Below, in pieces: positions 8,940-18,210 of a stretch of 64,000 nt of DNA. The position numbers and the translations under genes are program-made. Source of the stretch: UTCFX2 sp963827155 (GTDB lineage Bacteria; Chloroflexota; Anaerolineae; Anaerolineales; UBA4823); contig CAWGZV010000002.1 in NCBI GenBank assembly GCA_963827155.1, forward strand, positions 2,914,001 to 2,978,000. Direction: 5' to 3'. The first letter of the stretch is position 1; each line of letters begins with the position of its first letter. Under the pieces are notes generated by a model, which did not search any database, had not been told where the DNA came from, and worked only from the letters and a program-made list of their open reading frames with translations.

Positions 8940-9039
8940 TATTCTATCTCAATCCCTTGAACTTCTCTCATACATTTGCTGTAATTATTGCTTTTCGCCA
9001 AATAATTTTTAGGTCACGGTTTATACACCAAGCCTTGTG

Positions 9040-9068
9040 TTGACCATGTATGGGTTTTGTGGGATAAT
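9040..9068 (+). promoter_or_regulatory. Promoter of the ileS T-box transcript
   Basis: TTGACC at 9040-9045 and GATAAT at 9063-9068 are exactly 17 bases apart. Transcription would start near 9075, just upstream of the T-box stem I, leaving a leader of about 325 bases before the ileS start codon. Confidence 0.75.
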
Positions 9069-9074
9069 CCATTT

Positions 9075-9383
9075 CTGCGATACCCAAAGGCGATGATGGA
9101 AACGAGTAATCGGAGGGCAACCTGCCAGTGAACCTGGCGCCGGTTAGGATAACGGCAGTGTGAGCCGGGTCAAGTCCCTCGGATGAAAATCCTTCCGGAG
9201 CTGCAAGCTGAACGAGCAGCATTTACCTCAATTAAGCACGCCGGTGCCGTCACCCGTTATCAGCGACGCAGGTATGGGATTTATGTACCTGTTTGAGGCG
9301 CCCGCCTGAAGGCGGGAAACAGGGTGGTACCGCGGGAGTGATCAGTTCACTTCCGTCCCTGCTTTGGGACGGAAGTTTTTTAT
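9075..9383 (+). promoter_or_regulatory. T-box riboswitch controlling ileS by transcription attenuation
   Basis: The leader contains the T-box sequence AGGGTGGTACCGCG at 9321-9334, whose TGG is the site that pairs with the NCCA end of uncharged tRNA. It is followed by a strong terminator: ACTTCCGTCCC at 9349-9359 with GGGACGGAAGT at 9366-9376 and a T run. An AGTA (S-turn element) occurs in the stem I region near 9098. ATC at 9189-9191 in the distal part of stem I is a candidate isoleucine specifier; this assignment is tentative. Known T-boxes upstream of aminoacyl-tRNA synthetase genes read through when the matching tRNA is uncharged, which fits isoleucine control of ileS here. This accounts for the gene-free stretch before 9400. 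Confidence 0.93.
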
Positions 9384-9399
9384 TCTATGCGGAGGTTCA

Positions 9400-12300
9400 A
9401 TGGCGTTCAAGGAAGTGCCCACAAAAATCGATTTTCCAGAACAGGAGCGAGAATTACTTCGTTTCTGGAAGGATCAGAAGTCATTTCAGAAGCTTTGGGA
9501 AGTGCATCGGGATGACCCACACTGGTCGTTCATTGATGGACCAATCACCGCCAACAATCCGATGGGAGCCCATCATGGTTGGGGGCGCACCTACAAAGAC
9601 CTTTACCACCGCTTCTGGACGATGCGCGGGCGTAAAACCCGCAACCAGAACGGTTTCGACTGTCAGGGACTATGGGTTGAAGTCGAGGTGGAAAAAGCCC
9701 TTGGTTTCAAAAGCAAAAAAGATATCGAAGATTCTGGTTTGGAAAATTTTGTACGTATGTGTAAAGCGCGTGTCTTGCGTTATGCCGCCATTCAGACTGA
9801 GCAGTCAATCCGTCTCGGATACTGGATGGATTGGAATGACCCCGATCAGCTCCGCTGGCTGGCGGATCTTATTGAAAACGAACCGCAACGGATAATCACT
9901 GTCGAAGGTCCAGCGGGTCCGGTCACGGATTCGGTCGAGCAAATCGTCGGCAGACTTGGTATGGCTGAGTTGGGCGGCAGCTACTTCACTTTCTCGAACG
10001 AGAACAATTATATGATCTGGCGATTTCTGAAGAAGTGCTGGAACAAGGGCTGGCTGCACCGCGGTGTGGATGTAATGCCCTGGTGCCCGCGCTGTGCCAC
10101 CGCAATCAGCCAACACGAGATCATCACCGATGGTTATGCAGAATTAACCCACCGCAGTGTGACCGTGCGTTTTCCTCTGCGAGGTCGCTCTTCTAACGGG
10201 ATGCGTGAGTCGCTCCTGGTCTGGACAACAACCCCATGGACTTTGACCAGCAATGTTGCAGCAGCTGTCGGCCCCAAGCTGGTGTATGTCAGGGTTCGTC
10301 AGGGGGATGAAATTTTCTATCTATCCAAAGGCACCCTTCACATGCTGCGCGGATCCTACGAGCTGCTTGGCGAGCTCCTGGGCGCCGAGCTGGAGGGCTG
10401 GACTTACGATGGTCCATTCGATGAGCTTCCAGCCGCTCAGGAAGTCGGAGGGCACACGAACTTAAAGGAATTATCTCGGGATATCCAGCAGACCGCCGTC
10501 CAGGCTCACCGCGTCATCCTATGGGATGAAGTCGGAGAGTCAGAGGGAACGGGCATCGTCCATATCGCCCCAGGATGCGGCGCCGAGGACTTCCAGTTGG
10601 GACGCGAAAATCATCTGCCGCTCGTTGCTCCGCTCGATGATGAAGGGCATTTTGTCGATGGCTTTGGCTGGCTGACTAAAATGCAGGTGAGCGATATCGC
10701 CACTCCTATCTTCGAAAATTTAAAGGAGAAGGGGCTGCTCTATCACGTCGAACCTTACACTCACCGCTATCCTACTTGCTGGCGCTGCAAGACCGAGCTG
10801 GTTTTCCGCCTGGTGGACGAATGGTTCATTTCGATGGGCGAAACCTATGATAAACCCCGCGAGGCGCTCACACCTGAAGAGAAGGACCGGAGCCTCCGGT
10901 ATCAGATCATGGATGTGGTTGACCAGATCCGCTGGATACCCGATTTTGGGTATTCACGCGAGATGGATTGGCTGCGAAACATGCATGATTGGATGATCAG
11001 CAAGAAGCGGTATTGGGGGCTTGCTCTTCCTTTTTGGGTTTGCGAGAACTGCGGCAAGTACGAAGTGGTTGGAGATGAGCTGGAGCTGAAATCTCGAGCC
11101 GTGGAAGGCTGGGAGGTTTTCGAGGGTCATACCCCACACCGCCCATTTATCGACGCTGTGAAACTAGAATGCCCAGATTGTAAAGGCCGGATGAATCGGA
11201 TAGTCGATGTCGGCAATCCCTGGCTCGACGCAGGCATCGTGCCTTTCAGCACCTTGCGTTACCGCAGCGATCCGGAATACTGGCGTTCCTGGTATCCCGC
11301 GCATTGGATCAGCGAGTCGTTTCCTGGACAATTCCGCAACTGGTTCTACAGCCTGCTGGCGATGGCAACCGTGATCGATGAAAGCCCGCCCTTCCTTGAG
11401 AACTTTGGCTATGGGACGCTGCTTGCCGAAGACGGGCGCGCCATGCACAAGAGCTGGGGCAACATGATTGAATTCAACGAAGCCGCGGACAAGATGGGGG
11501 TTGACGTGATGCGCTGGCTCTACTGCGCCCACAAACCTGAAAATGACCTGTTCTTTGGATACCAGCGCGGCGATGAAACCCGGCGCTCTTTCTTGATCCC
11601 ACTCTGGAATGCTTACAGCTTCCTGGCGACTTATGCCAATCTGGACGGCTGGGAGCCTTCCGCAGGCCAGCAATCTGGTCAAGTCAGCTTTGACCCAAAA
11701 TACCCGGAAGGCCCTACCCCATCCTGCAGCAGCTTGCTTGACCGTTGGATCCTCGCACGCCTTAACCAGATTATCCCCTCGGTCACCGAAGCGCTGGAGA
11801 ATTCCGATTCGTACACGGCAACCAGCCACATCTCCGCTTTCCTGGATGACCTGACCAACTGGTACATTCGCCGCAGCCGACGCCGCTTCTGGAAGAGCGA
11901 GCAAGACCTGGACAAGCGGGAGGCCTACACGGTCCTCTATCATGTGTTGGTGAAATTTTCCCGCCTGCTTGCGCCTTTTATCCCTTTCGTGACCGAAGCC
12001 ATGTACCAGAACCTGGTCCGTTCAGCAGTGCCTCAAGCTTACGAAAGCGTTCACCATACTGCCTGGCCCATCTACGATCCAACGACCATCGATCAGGAGC
12101 TGCTGGATCAAATGGCGCTCAGCCGTCAGGTTGCCAGCTTGGGATTGGCTGCTCGAAATACAGCTGGATTGAAAGTCCGTCAACCGCTCGCTCGGGCATT
12201 GGCTTACGCCGGCGCCGATACCCATCTCGATCAAGAATACGTAGATATCATCACAGATGAGCTCAATATTAAACGGTTCGAGCTCGTCGAGACAGCCGAT

Positions 12301-12844
12301 CAATTGGTGACTTACAAAATCATGCCGGACAACAAGCTTCTCGGACCTCGGTTTGGCGCCCGCTTCCCAATCCTGCGTCAGGCGCTAAGCCAAGCAGATC
12401 CTCAATCCGTCGCTGCCAGCGTTCAGGCGGGATTTCCGTTCACCCTTGAGGTCGATGCAGAGGTGGTTGAGCTTCAGCCGAATGAGATCCTGGTGCAAAC
12501 CCAACCGGCAGAAGGAACTCGCTGTCGCGGCGGATAAACAGGTCACTGTAGCAGTGGATTCAAACCTGACTCCAGAGCTGCGCCTCGAGGGCCTGGCGCG
12601 TGAAGTCGTACGCCGCATCCAGGCGATGCGCAAGGACGCTGGATTCGACATCTCCGACCGCATCATCACCTATTATCAGGTCTCAGGCGAATTCGTCCAA
12701 GTCTTCCTGGAATGGGCAGATTATATAAAGTCCGAAACACTGACCACACAATTGATCGATGGCGAACCCCCTTCGGATGTGTATACCGAATCACAAAAGG
12801 TTGAAGGCAGCCAGATCAAGTTAGGTTTAATGCGCAAGATCTAG
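9400..12844 (+). CDS. ileS: Isoleucyl-tRNA synthetase (one-base frameshift near the C terminus)
   Basis: Charges tRNA-Ile. The class I signature is HHGW at residues 58-61 (within ANNPMGAHHGWGRTYKDL), and the KMSKS-equivalent is AMHKSWGNMIEF near residue 680. Editing-domain blocks such as LLVWTTTPWTLTSNVA and GIVHIAPGCGAEDF are present, as are the zinc-like cysteines around CPRC and CWRCK. Residues about 148-193 form an insertion (see findings). The frame breaks at AA 12516-12517: NEILVQTQPAEG continues as LAVAADKQVTV one frame on. The repaired length is about 1147 residues. GGAGG at 9391 supports the ATG at 9400; upstream codons lie in the terminator. Expression is set by the T-box. Confidence 0.95.
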
Positions 12845-12871
12845 TCAATTTTGGTTAAGAAATTCGTCTTT

Positions 12872-12900
12872 CCTGGTGTTGCAATATTCACAACACCAGG
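12872..12900 (+). terminator. Hairpin after ileS
   Basis: CCTGGTGTTG at 12872-12881 pairs perfectly with CAACACCAGG at 12891-12900 around a nine-base loop. No strong T run follows (CTTGCGAATTTTC), so termination may be partial. Confidence 0.55.
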
Positions 12901-12918
12901 CTTGCGAATTTTCGATAT

Positions 12919-12946
12919 TTGAGGTAACATAAATAGAACATAATAT
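12919..12946 (+). promoter_or_regulatory. Putative promoter for the PP2C phosphatase gene
   Basis: TTGAGG at 12919-12924 and TAATAT at 12941-12946 are 16 bases apart, about 40 bases upstream of the start codon. Both boxes deviate from consensus. Confidence 0.45.
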
Positions 12947-12986
12947 CTAACAAAGCGCTGATTTCTTGGATTATAAGGAGAAAATT

Positions 12987-14018
12987 ATGGGTATCGATAT
13001 CTTCGACCAAATCCGCGCCAGCTTATTGGAAAAACGCCTCCACCTTTCGAATTGGCTGCAGGCAACGCCGCAATCCGAGCGGGATATCCAGCTTGGATTA
13101 TTGAGTGAGCAAGCTGTGCAGGAACACCTTGACCATGTCGATCATTGCCTTGAGAAAGTTGAATGCGGTGAGCTTGGAATGTGCGAGGTCTGTCACCAAG
13201 GCGTAGACTCCAGCCTGCTGGAGATGGATTACACTGCTCAGGTTTGCCTGGAGCATCTCTCCCGCGAGGAAATCTCCAAACTCGAGCTGGAGTTGGAGCT
13301 CGCCCAAAACGTGCAGCGCTCGCTGCTTCCCCAACAGCTGCCTGATTCACCTCATCTTGAGTTCTCGGCTTTCAGCCGTCCTGCCCAAATGATTGGTGGC
13401 GACTATTTTGACTTTTTTCAATTTGCAGATGGCGGGCAGGGGTTAACGATTGCAGACGTCGCCGGTCACGGAGTCTCGGCTGCCCTGCACATGGCCAGCA
13501 TTCAAGCGCTTCTGCGCACACTTATTCCAGTGAACAGCTCACCCAAAGAGGTCTTAAGTCATATCCAGCGCCTGTTGATCCATAACGTCAATTTTTCGAA
13601 CTTCGTCACAATCTTCCTGGCTTCCTTCGATGCTGCTACCCATTTGCTTAAATATACCAATGCCGGACACACCCCCCCACTGCTCCTCCGTCCAAATGGT
13701 GCTGGACTCCCATTTACCGACTGGCTTTACCCTACCGGCGCGGCAATTGGGCTGATCGAAGAGCTGCTCATGCAAGAAGCAGTCATCGCCGTCCAACCTG
13801 GCGATGTGCTGGTGATGGTAACAGACGGCGTCACTGAAGCGATGGACGCTTCTGGCGAGCAGTTTGGCTACGAACGGCTTACACAGGCAGCCAGCAAGGC
13901 GATGGAGGGTCCATCTCGAGAGATTGTCCAGGCGCTCCGCCAGGATCTATTGGAATTCACAGGTCAGGAGAACATGGAAGACGACACGACCATCCTGGTC
14001 TGTAAAATCTTGGGCTGA
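12987..14018 (+). CDS. PP2C-type (RsbU/SpoIIE) serine phosphatase with DksA/TraR-like zinc finger
   Basis: A 343-residue two-part protein. Residues about 45-92 match the TraR/DksA C4-finger pattern: helix DHCLEKVECGELGMCEVC, then CLEHLS, giving ligands C66, C69, C87 and H90 (C-x2-C...C-x2-H). A short coiled linker (ISKLELELELAQNVQRSLLP) follows, as in RsbU proteins. The PP2C catalytic domain starts at FSRPAQMIGGDYFDFF (metal Asp139) and runs through IADVAGHGVSAAL (Asp157) and MVTDGVTEAMD to EDDTTILV. RsbU-type phosphatases act on anti-anti-sigma proteins in partner-switching. No partner gene is adjacent; an ECF sigma gene lies 3.6 kb downstream. The start at 12987 is supported by AAGGAG. Confidence 0.88.
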   Translation: MGIDIFDQIRASLLEKRLHLSNWLQATPQSERDIQLGLLSEQAVQEHLDHVDHCLEKVECGELGMCEVCHQGVDSSLLEMDYTAQVCLEHLSREEISKLELELELAQNVQRSLLPQQLPDSPHLEFSAFSRPAQMIGGDYFDFFQFADGGQGLTIADVAGHGVSAALHMASIQALLRTLIPVNSSPKEVLSHIQRLLIHNVNFSNFVTIFLASFDAATHLLKYTNAGHTPPLLLRPNGAGLPFTDWLYPTGAAIGLIEELLMQEAVIAVQPGDVLVMVTDGVTEAMDASGEQFGYERLTQAASKAMEGPSREIVQALRQDLLEFTGQENMEDDTTILVCKILG

Positions 14019-14334
14019 CCAGCCCTTTATTTTCAAACACGGGACCTTTGTTCTATCCGGGGTTGGGAGAAGGCTTTTTCCTTCATCCAACCCCGACGCT
14101 TTGGTAAAGGTGTTCCGCGAACTATTATCATCGTCTTCAGCCGATTATTAGAGCATTTGATCTTTTTCACTGGTTATAACAAACAGCCTCGAATGAGTCC
14201 AAAAATTAATACCAGTTGAAAACCAGGGAAAACTGGTATATGATCTAATTACACAAATCCACCGATCAAGATTTTTCCGCGATTATTATGCTTTAAAACA
14301 ATCCATATTGTCAGGAAGCCAAAAGGGGTAAACC
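14019..14334 (+). other. Non-coding stretch with a 9-bp hairpin
   Basis: No credible gene. CGGGGTTGG at 14058-14066 pairs with CCAACCCCG at 14087-14095, with GAAGG/CCTTC inside the loop. There is no T run after it. A promoter for the next gene lies at 14216-14244. The rest is AT-rich and shows nothing else I can support. Confidence 0.6.
14216..14244 (+). promoter_or_regulatory. Promoter of the secreted beta-helix gene, overlapped by an inverted repeat
   Basis: TTGAAA at 14216-14221 and TATGAT at 14239-14244 are 17 bases apart. ACCAGTT at 14211-14217 and AACTGGT at 14231-14237 form an inverted repeat covering the -35 box and spacer, which could be an operator. The start would be near 14251. 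Confidence 0.6.
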
Positions 14335-17300
14335 ATGTCTTCTGAACGAATTATTAGGTTTTCTCTCTATGCAGCGATTATTCTCGCTGTGGCGGTAGGA
14401 GGACTTCCGCACGGATCGTTGGCCAAGACCGATAGCATCACAATAACGATAGATACGACAACCGATTCCAATGCTCCTGCCTTTCAGGCTTGCACTGCAG
14501 CTGCGAATGACTGCAGCTTGCGCGGAGCGATCAGCAAGGCTAATGGCGATACAGGTAATTCTTACATTCTCATTCTTCCTGCAGGGGGCTATTATTTAAA
14601 TATATCCGGAGCGAATGATGATAACAACGCCACAGGCGATCTGGATATCAAGGTCGATTTGACGATCGACGGTCCCAATCAGAACACAACTTTTATCGAT
14701 CAGAATATCACCGACCGGGTAGTTCAGATTCATGTAGGGTCTCATGCATCGATCGACGGTATCAAGATCAAAGGGGGCACTTCAGTTTCAGGCGTCACAG
14801 GATTAAATGGTCAAAATGGAACTGGGGGAACCCCGCCGACCAACGGGATTCCAGGTGGTGATGGGGGACCCGGTTTTTCGGGTGGGGGTATCTATAACAG
14901 CGGAACGCTCACGCTCACACAGGTGATTGTGACTGAAAATAATGCCGGCGCCGGCGGGTACGGCGGTGACGGTGGGGATGGTGGAGCTGGGACTGCTGCC
15001 AATGGCGCGACTGGCGGCGCGGGCGGCAGCGGTGGTGAGGGCGGTTTTGGGGGTGGGATTTATAACTTGGGTACGCTGATGATCGTCGATAGCACCATTT
15101 CTAACAACTATGCGGGTCCAGGAGGAGATGGCGGGGATGGGGGCGAGGGTGGGGATGCCTACGGAGGAGTATTCACCGGAGGAAGCGCTGGGACGGGCGG
15201 GAATGCTGGCGATGGGGGGAATGGCGGTGGAATTCATAATAGCGGCACACTTACAATCCTCGCCTCCCAAATCATTGGCAACCATGCCGGTTCTTCCGGT
15301 TTCCCGGGTTCTGGCGGGGAGGGCGGTTTATGCAGCCAACCGGCGGGAGGCGATGGTGGTTCGGGCGGAGACGGCGGTGTCTCTGGAATAGGTGGATATG
15401 GCGGGGGAATCAACAATGAGAGCTATCTGGAAATCAGTGCAAGCACCATCAGCGGGAATTTCGCCGGCGAATCCATTTCTAATTCATCCCTCGGATTAGG
15501 GGGTGGGGGGGGTCTTGGCGGTCATTTTGGTGGAAACGGCGGTCTGGGCAGCTCTGGCAGTTATGGCGGTTACGGCGGCGGGATTTCGAATAATAACATC
15601 CTAATCGTGCTTGATAGTACTATCACGAACAACAAGTCTGGGGATGGGAGCCGCGGCGGTGATGGCGGTTACGGCGGTGGCGGTGGCTTCACTGTCCTCG
15701 GTCAGGCAGGTCTGGCTGGTGTTGGCGGCGCCGGTGGTTGGGGCGGCGGAGGCGGTGGGATCTCCAGCAGCGGGACCATGACTGTGACGATGAGTACGAT
15801 TAATAATAACCTGACCGGCGCCGCAGGCGGAGGCGGTGATGGTGGTGGTGGCGGCTCAGCTAACTCCGGAGCTCACCTTGGGAAGGCTTCTGCTGGAGGT
15901 CTTGGGGGGCAAGGTGGCGTAGGTGGTTTAGGAGGCGGCATATCCCACAGCGGGCATGCATTTATCTCATATTCCACCATCCAGGGGAATAGCACTTCTG
16001 CCGGTGGGAGCGGCGGAGCAGGTGGTTATGGTGGGTTTGGAGGAAGTGTGGTGGGCGGCTGGCCAGGCGGAGCCGGGGGACAGGCAGGGGTTGGCGGCAG
16101 CGGGGGACCTGGCGCGGGCATCTACACCGAAGGTGTTCTGATTTCTTCATTCAACACCATCGCCCAGAACACTACCGGAGCAGGGGGCGCCGGAGGGAAT
16201 GGACAGCAAGGTGGTCCGGGCAGCTTTTCGCCCAATCCAGGGGGCGCGGGTGGCAATGGCGGCTATGGCGGATCGGGCGGCTTCGGTGCAGGAATTTCAG
16301 TGAACAGCTCGGCAATTACGCTCACTCTCAACACCCTGAGCGGCAATCACACCGGTGCTGGAGGTAACGGCGGCAGCGGCGGCTCTGGCGGGGCTGGAAC
16401 CGGTGCTATTGGAGGCACGGGGGGGGATGCCGGCAGCGGCGGCAATGGCGGTTACGGTGGAGGTCTTTCTAGCTCCGGAACAGGTTATCTGAATCATGCA
16501 ACGATCGCTAACAACCAGACCGGAGCCGGCAACTCTGCTGGGACGCCCGGTGCCGGCGGATCAGGTACGCCTCCCGGTGCAAGTGGGAACGCAGGAGATT
16601 CAAATTCTGGAGGTGTGGGCGGCGGAATTTATCGCAGCACCGGGACGATCCAGCTGATCAATACGATCATTGCGATGAACTCGAGCACCAGCAACTTCCC
16701 GGACATCTACGGCTCCTTGACCTCTTTCGACTACAACCTGATCGGAAATATTGGTGGGGAGACTTTCACCGCACAGACCCACGATCAGGTTGGGACAACG
16801 ATCAGCCCAATTAATCCGCAGCTGTCGGCATTGGCAAACAACGGCGGCGAGACCCAAACGCACGCTTTGCTGCTCACCAGCCCTGCGATCGAAAGAGGGG
16901 GATGCGTCGATTTGAATGGATCAACCCTGAATGTTGACCAGCGCGGCCTGGCTCGTTCAGCCGATCTGCCGGCTTTCACCAATAATCCCAACGCTTGCGA
17001 TATCGGCGCTTTCGAGCTCCAACCGGTATTTGTCGTGCACAAGTCCGTGGACAATTTGGACCCGATTGCAGGTCAACCTATCACTTATACAATAACAATC
17101 ACCAATACCGGGACGGTTTCAGCGACTAACGGTACCCTCGTCGATGCGCTGTCAACGGACTTAGAGTATGTCGGACCAGTAACGCTCGACCCTCCGGGCG
17201 CTGGCACGACCGGAACGCCGCCCAATCTGGTTACAGGTCTACAGATTAAGAACGGTGCGGTGATAACGGTGACCCTCCCCGTCAGACTCAAGATACCGCT

Positions 17301-17427
17301 GGAAAATGGGACCGTTGTCACCAATTTGGCTTCGATTTCTAGTCCGGTGGCCTCCATTTCGCAATCAGGGAGCGTTGAATTCATCGTCGCAGGCTTTGGA
17401 ATATTCCTTCCGATAACACTACGCTGA
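14335..17427 (+). CDS. Secreted glycine-rich right-handed beta-helix protein with DUF11 domain
   Basis: A 1030-residue exported protein. Residues 1-30 form a signal peptide ending near GSLA. Residues 58-72 carry the CSLREA-domain hallmark CSLRGAISKANG. From about 95 to 860 there are some dozen units that alternate a beta-helix rung (GIYNSGTLTLTQVIVTENNAG type) with PGRS-like GGxGGxGG loops. The choice-anchor region then reads NPQLSALANNGGETQTHALL and DQRGLARS. Residues about 900-1000 are a DUF11/CARDB-like domain (ITYTITITNTGTVSATN). The C terminus ends FGIFLPITLR. No catalytic residues are seen. It is likely a surface or matrix structural protein. An ECF sigma/anti-sigma pair follows downstream. 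Confidence 0.88.
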   Translation: MSSERIIRFSLYAAIILAVAVGGLPHGSLAKTDSITITIDTTTDSNAPAFQACTAAANDCSLRGAISKANGDTGNSYILILPAGGYYLNISGANDDNNATGDLDIKVDLTIDGPNQNTTFIDQNITDRVVQIHVGSHASIDGIKIKGGTSVSGVTGLNGQNGTGGTPPTNGIPGGDGGPGFSGGGIYNSGTLTLTQVIVTENNAGAGGYGGDGGDGGAGTAANGATGGAGGSGGEGGFGGGIYNLGTLMIVDSTISNNYAGPGGDGGDGGEGGDAYGGVFTGGSAGTGGNAGDGGNGGGIHNSGTLTILASQIIGNHAGSSGFPGSGGEGGLCSQPAGGDGGSGGDGGVSGIGGYGGGINNESYLEISASTISGNFAGESISNSSLGLGGGGGLGGHFGGNGGLGSSGSYGGYGGGISNNNILIVLDSTITNNKSGDGSRGGDGGYGGGGGFTVLGQAGLAGVGGAGGWGGGGGGISSSGTMTVTMSTINNNLTGAAGGGGDGGGGGSANSGAHLGKASAGGLGGQGGVGGLGGGISHSGHAFISYSTIQGNSTSAGGSGGAGGYGGFGGSVVGGWPGGAGGQAGVGGSGGPGAGIYTEGVLISSFNTIAQNTTGAGGAGGNGQQGGPGSFSPNPGGAGGNGGYGGSGGFGAGISVNSSAITLTLNTLSGNHTGAGGNGGSGGSGGAGTGAIGGTGGDAGSGGNGGYGGGLSSSGTGYLNHATIANNQTGAGNSAGTPGAGGSGTPPGASGNAGDSNSGGVGGGIYRSTGTIQLINTIIAMNSSTSNFPDIYGSLTSFDYNLIGNIGGETFTAQTHDQVGTTISPINPQLSALANNGGETQTHALLLTSPAIERGGCVDLNGSTLNVDQRGLARSADLPAFTNNPNACDIGAFELQPVFVVHKSVDNLDPIAGQPITYTITITNTGTVSATNGTLVDALSTDLEYVGPVTLDPPGAGTTGTPPNLVTGLQIKNGAVITVTLPVRLKIPLENGTVVTNLASISSPVASISQSGSVEFIVAGFGIFLPITLR

Positions 17428-17471
17428 TCCTTAGATCTGAAATATTGGTTGTTTAGGCGAAGGAGAACCAG

Positions 17472-17506
17472 CTGCCGGGGATGAATTCGAGCCCCGGCAG
17501 ATTTTT
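17472..17506 (+). terminator. Rho-independent terminator
   Basis: CTGCCGGGG at 17472-17480 pairs perfectly with CCCCGGCAG at 17492-17500 and is followed by ATTTTT. It ends the transcript of the secreted protein gene and separates it from the sigma factor. Confidence 0.9.
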
Positions 17507-17604
17507 GATCCTTTCCAGATTGACATCCCTTATGCCATGTGATAACCGAGAGAAATCCGTTCGTAAGGCTATGTCACATTGAAGCCATCATCGGTGTTAT
17601 AAAT

Positions 17605-18192
17605 ATGATGCAGGAGATCACCAGTAAACCCTGGATGGCGATAACACCTCCCCGAAAATCAGTCTGCGGCTCACGAGACCAGGCTGAAAGGGCAGATCTT
17701 GATTCTGCTTTTGAAGCAACCTTTCTCCAGCAGTGGGATCCAATCTGCCGGACACTTTTTCGTCTCACGGGCGATTGGGATGAGGCTGAAGATCTCGCGC
17801 TTGAGACATTTCTGCAGCTTTACTGCAATCCTCCATCCGATGAGACCAACCTCACAGGCTGGCTCTACCGGGTTGCCGTCAATCGGGGGCTGAACGCACT
17901 GCGCGGACGAAAGCGCCGGATAATGTATGAACACCAGGCCGGGAACGAAGCAATTCAGGAAAACCTTCCGGCAGACCCAGCAGGCGAAGTCGAGCGAAAG
18001 TTGGATCAAGAGAAGGTGCGGTCTGCGTTAGTAGAGATCCGGCCGCGATCGGCGCACCTGCTCGTTCTGCGGTATTCTGGATTATCCTATTTGGAAATTG
18101 CAGAGACGCTGAAGATCTCCCGAGGGTCCGTAGGGACGCTGCTGGCGAGGGCTGAGCTGGAATTCCAGCAGGTTTATGAGAAGGCTGACTGA
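17605..18192 (+). CDS. ECF-type RNA polymerase sigma factor
   Basis: An alternative sigma factor of about 195 residues. Region 2 is visible as WDPICRTLFRLTGDWDEAEDLALETFLQLY followed by TGWLYRVAVNRGLNALR. Region 4 is ARSALVEIRPRSAHLLVLRYSG with the HTH SYLEIAETLKISRGSVG. The frame is open from 17539, but two adjacent ATG codons at 17605 and 17608 after a weak site fit the family length better. The anti-sigma gene starts 18 bases after the stop, the standard pairing. The regulon is unknown; a sigma of this kind normally activates its own operon, but no conserved -35 AAC element could be assigned. Confidence 0.88.
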   Translation: MMQEITSKPWMAITPPRKSVCGSRDQAERADLDSAFEATFLQQWDPICRTLFRLTGDWDEAEDLALETFLQLYCNPPSDETNLTGWLYRVAVNRGLNALRGRKRRIMYEHQAGNEAIQENLPADPAGEVERKLDQEKVRSALVEIRPRSAHLLVLRYSGLSYLEIAETLKISRGSVGTLLARAELEFQQVYEKAD

Positions 18193-18210
18193 CATGGAGG
18201 AGGCTTCAAA

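Noticed and set aside
11164..11943. A 259-residue open frame on the minus strand
   Set aside because: It lies wholly inside ileS and its translation has no domain or codon logic; it is an antisense shadow.
14850..16600. CRISPR-like or satellite repeat array
   Set aside because: The repeats are in-frame GGx codons of a secreted protein, vary in sequence and length, and have no spacer structure.
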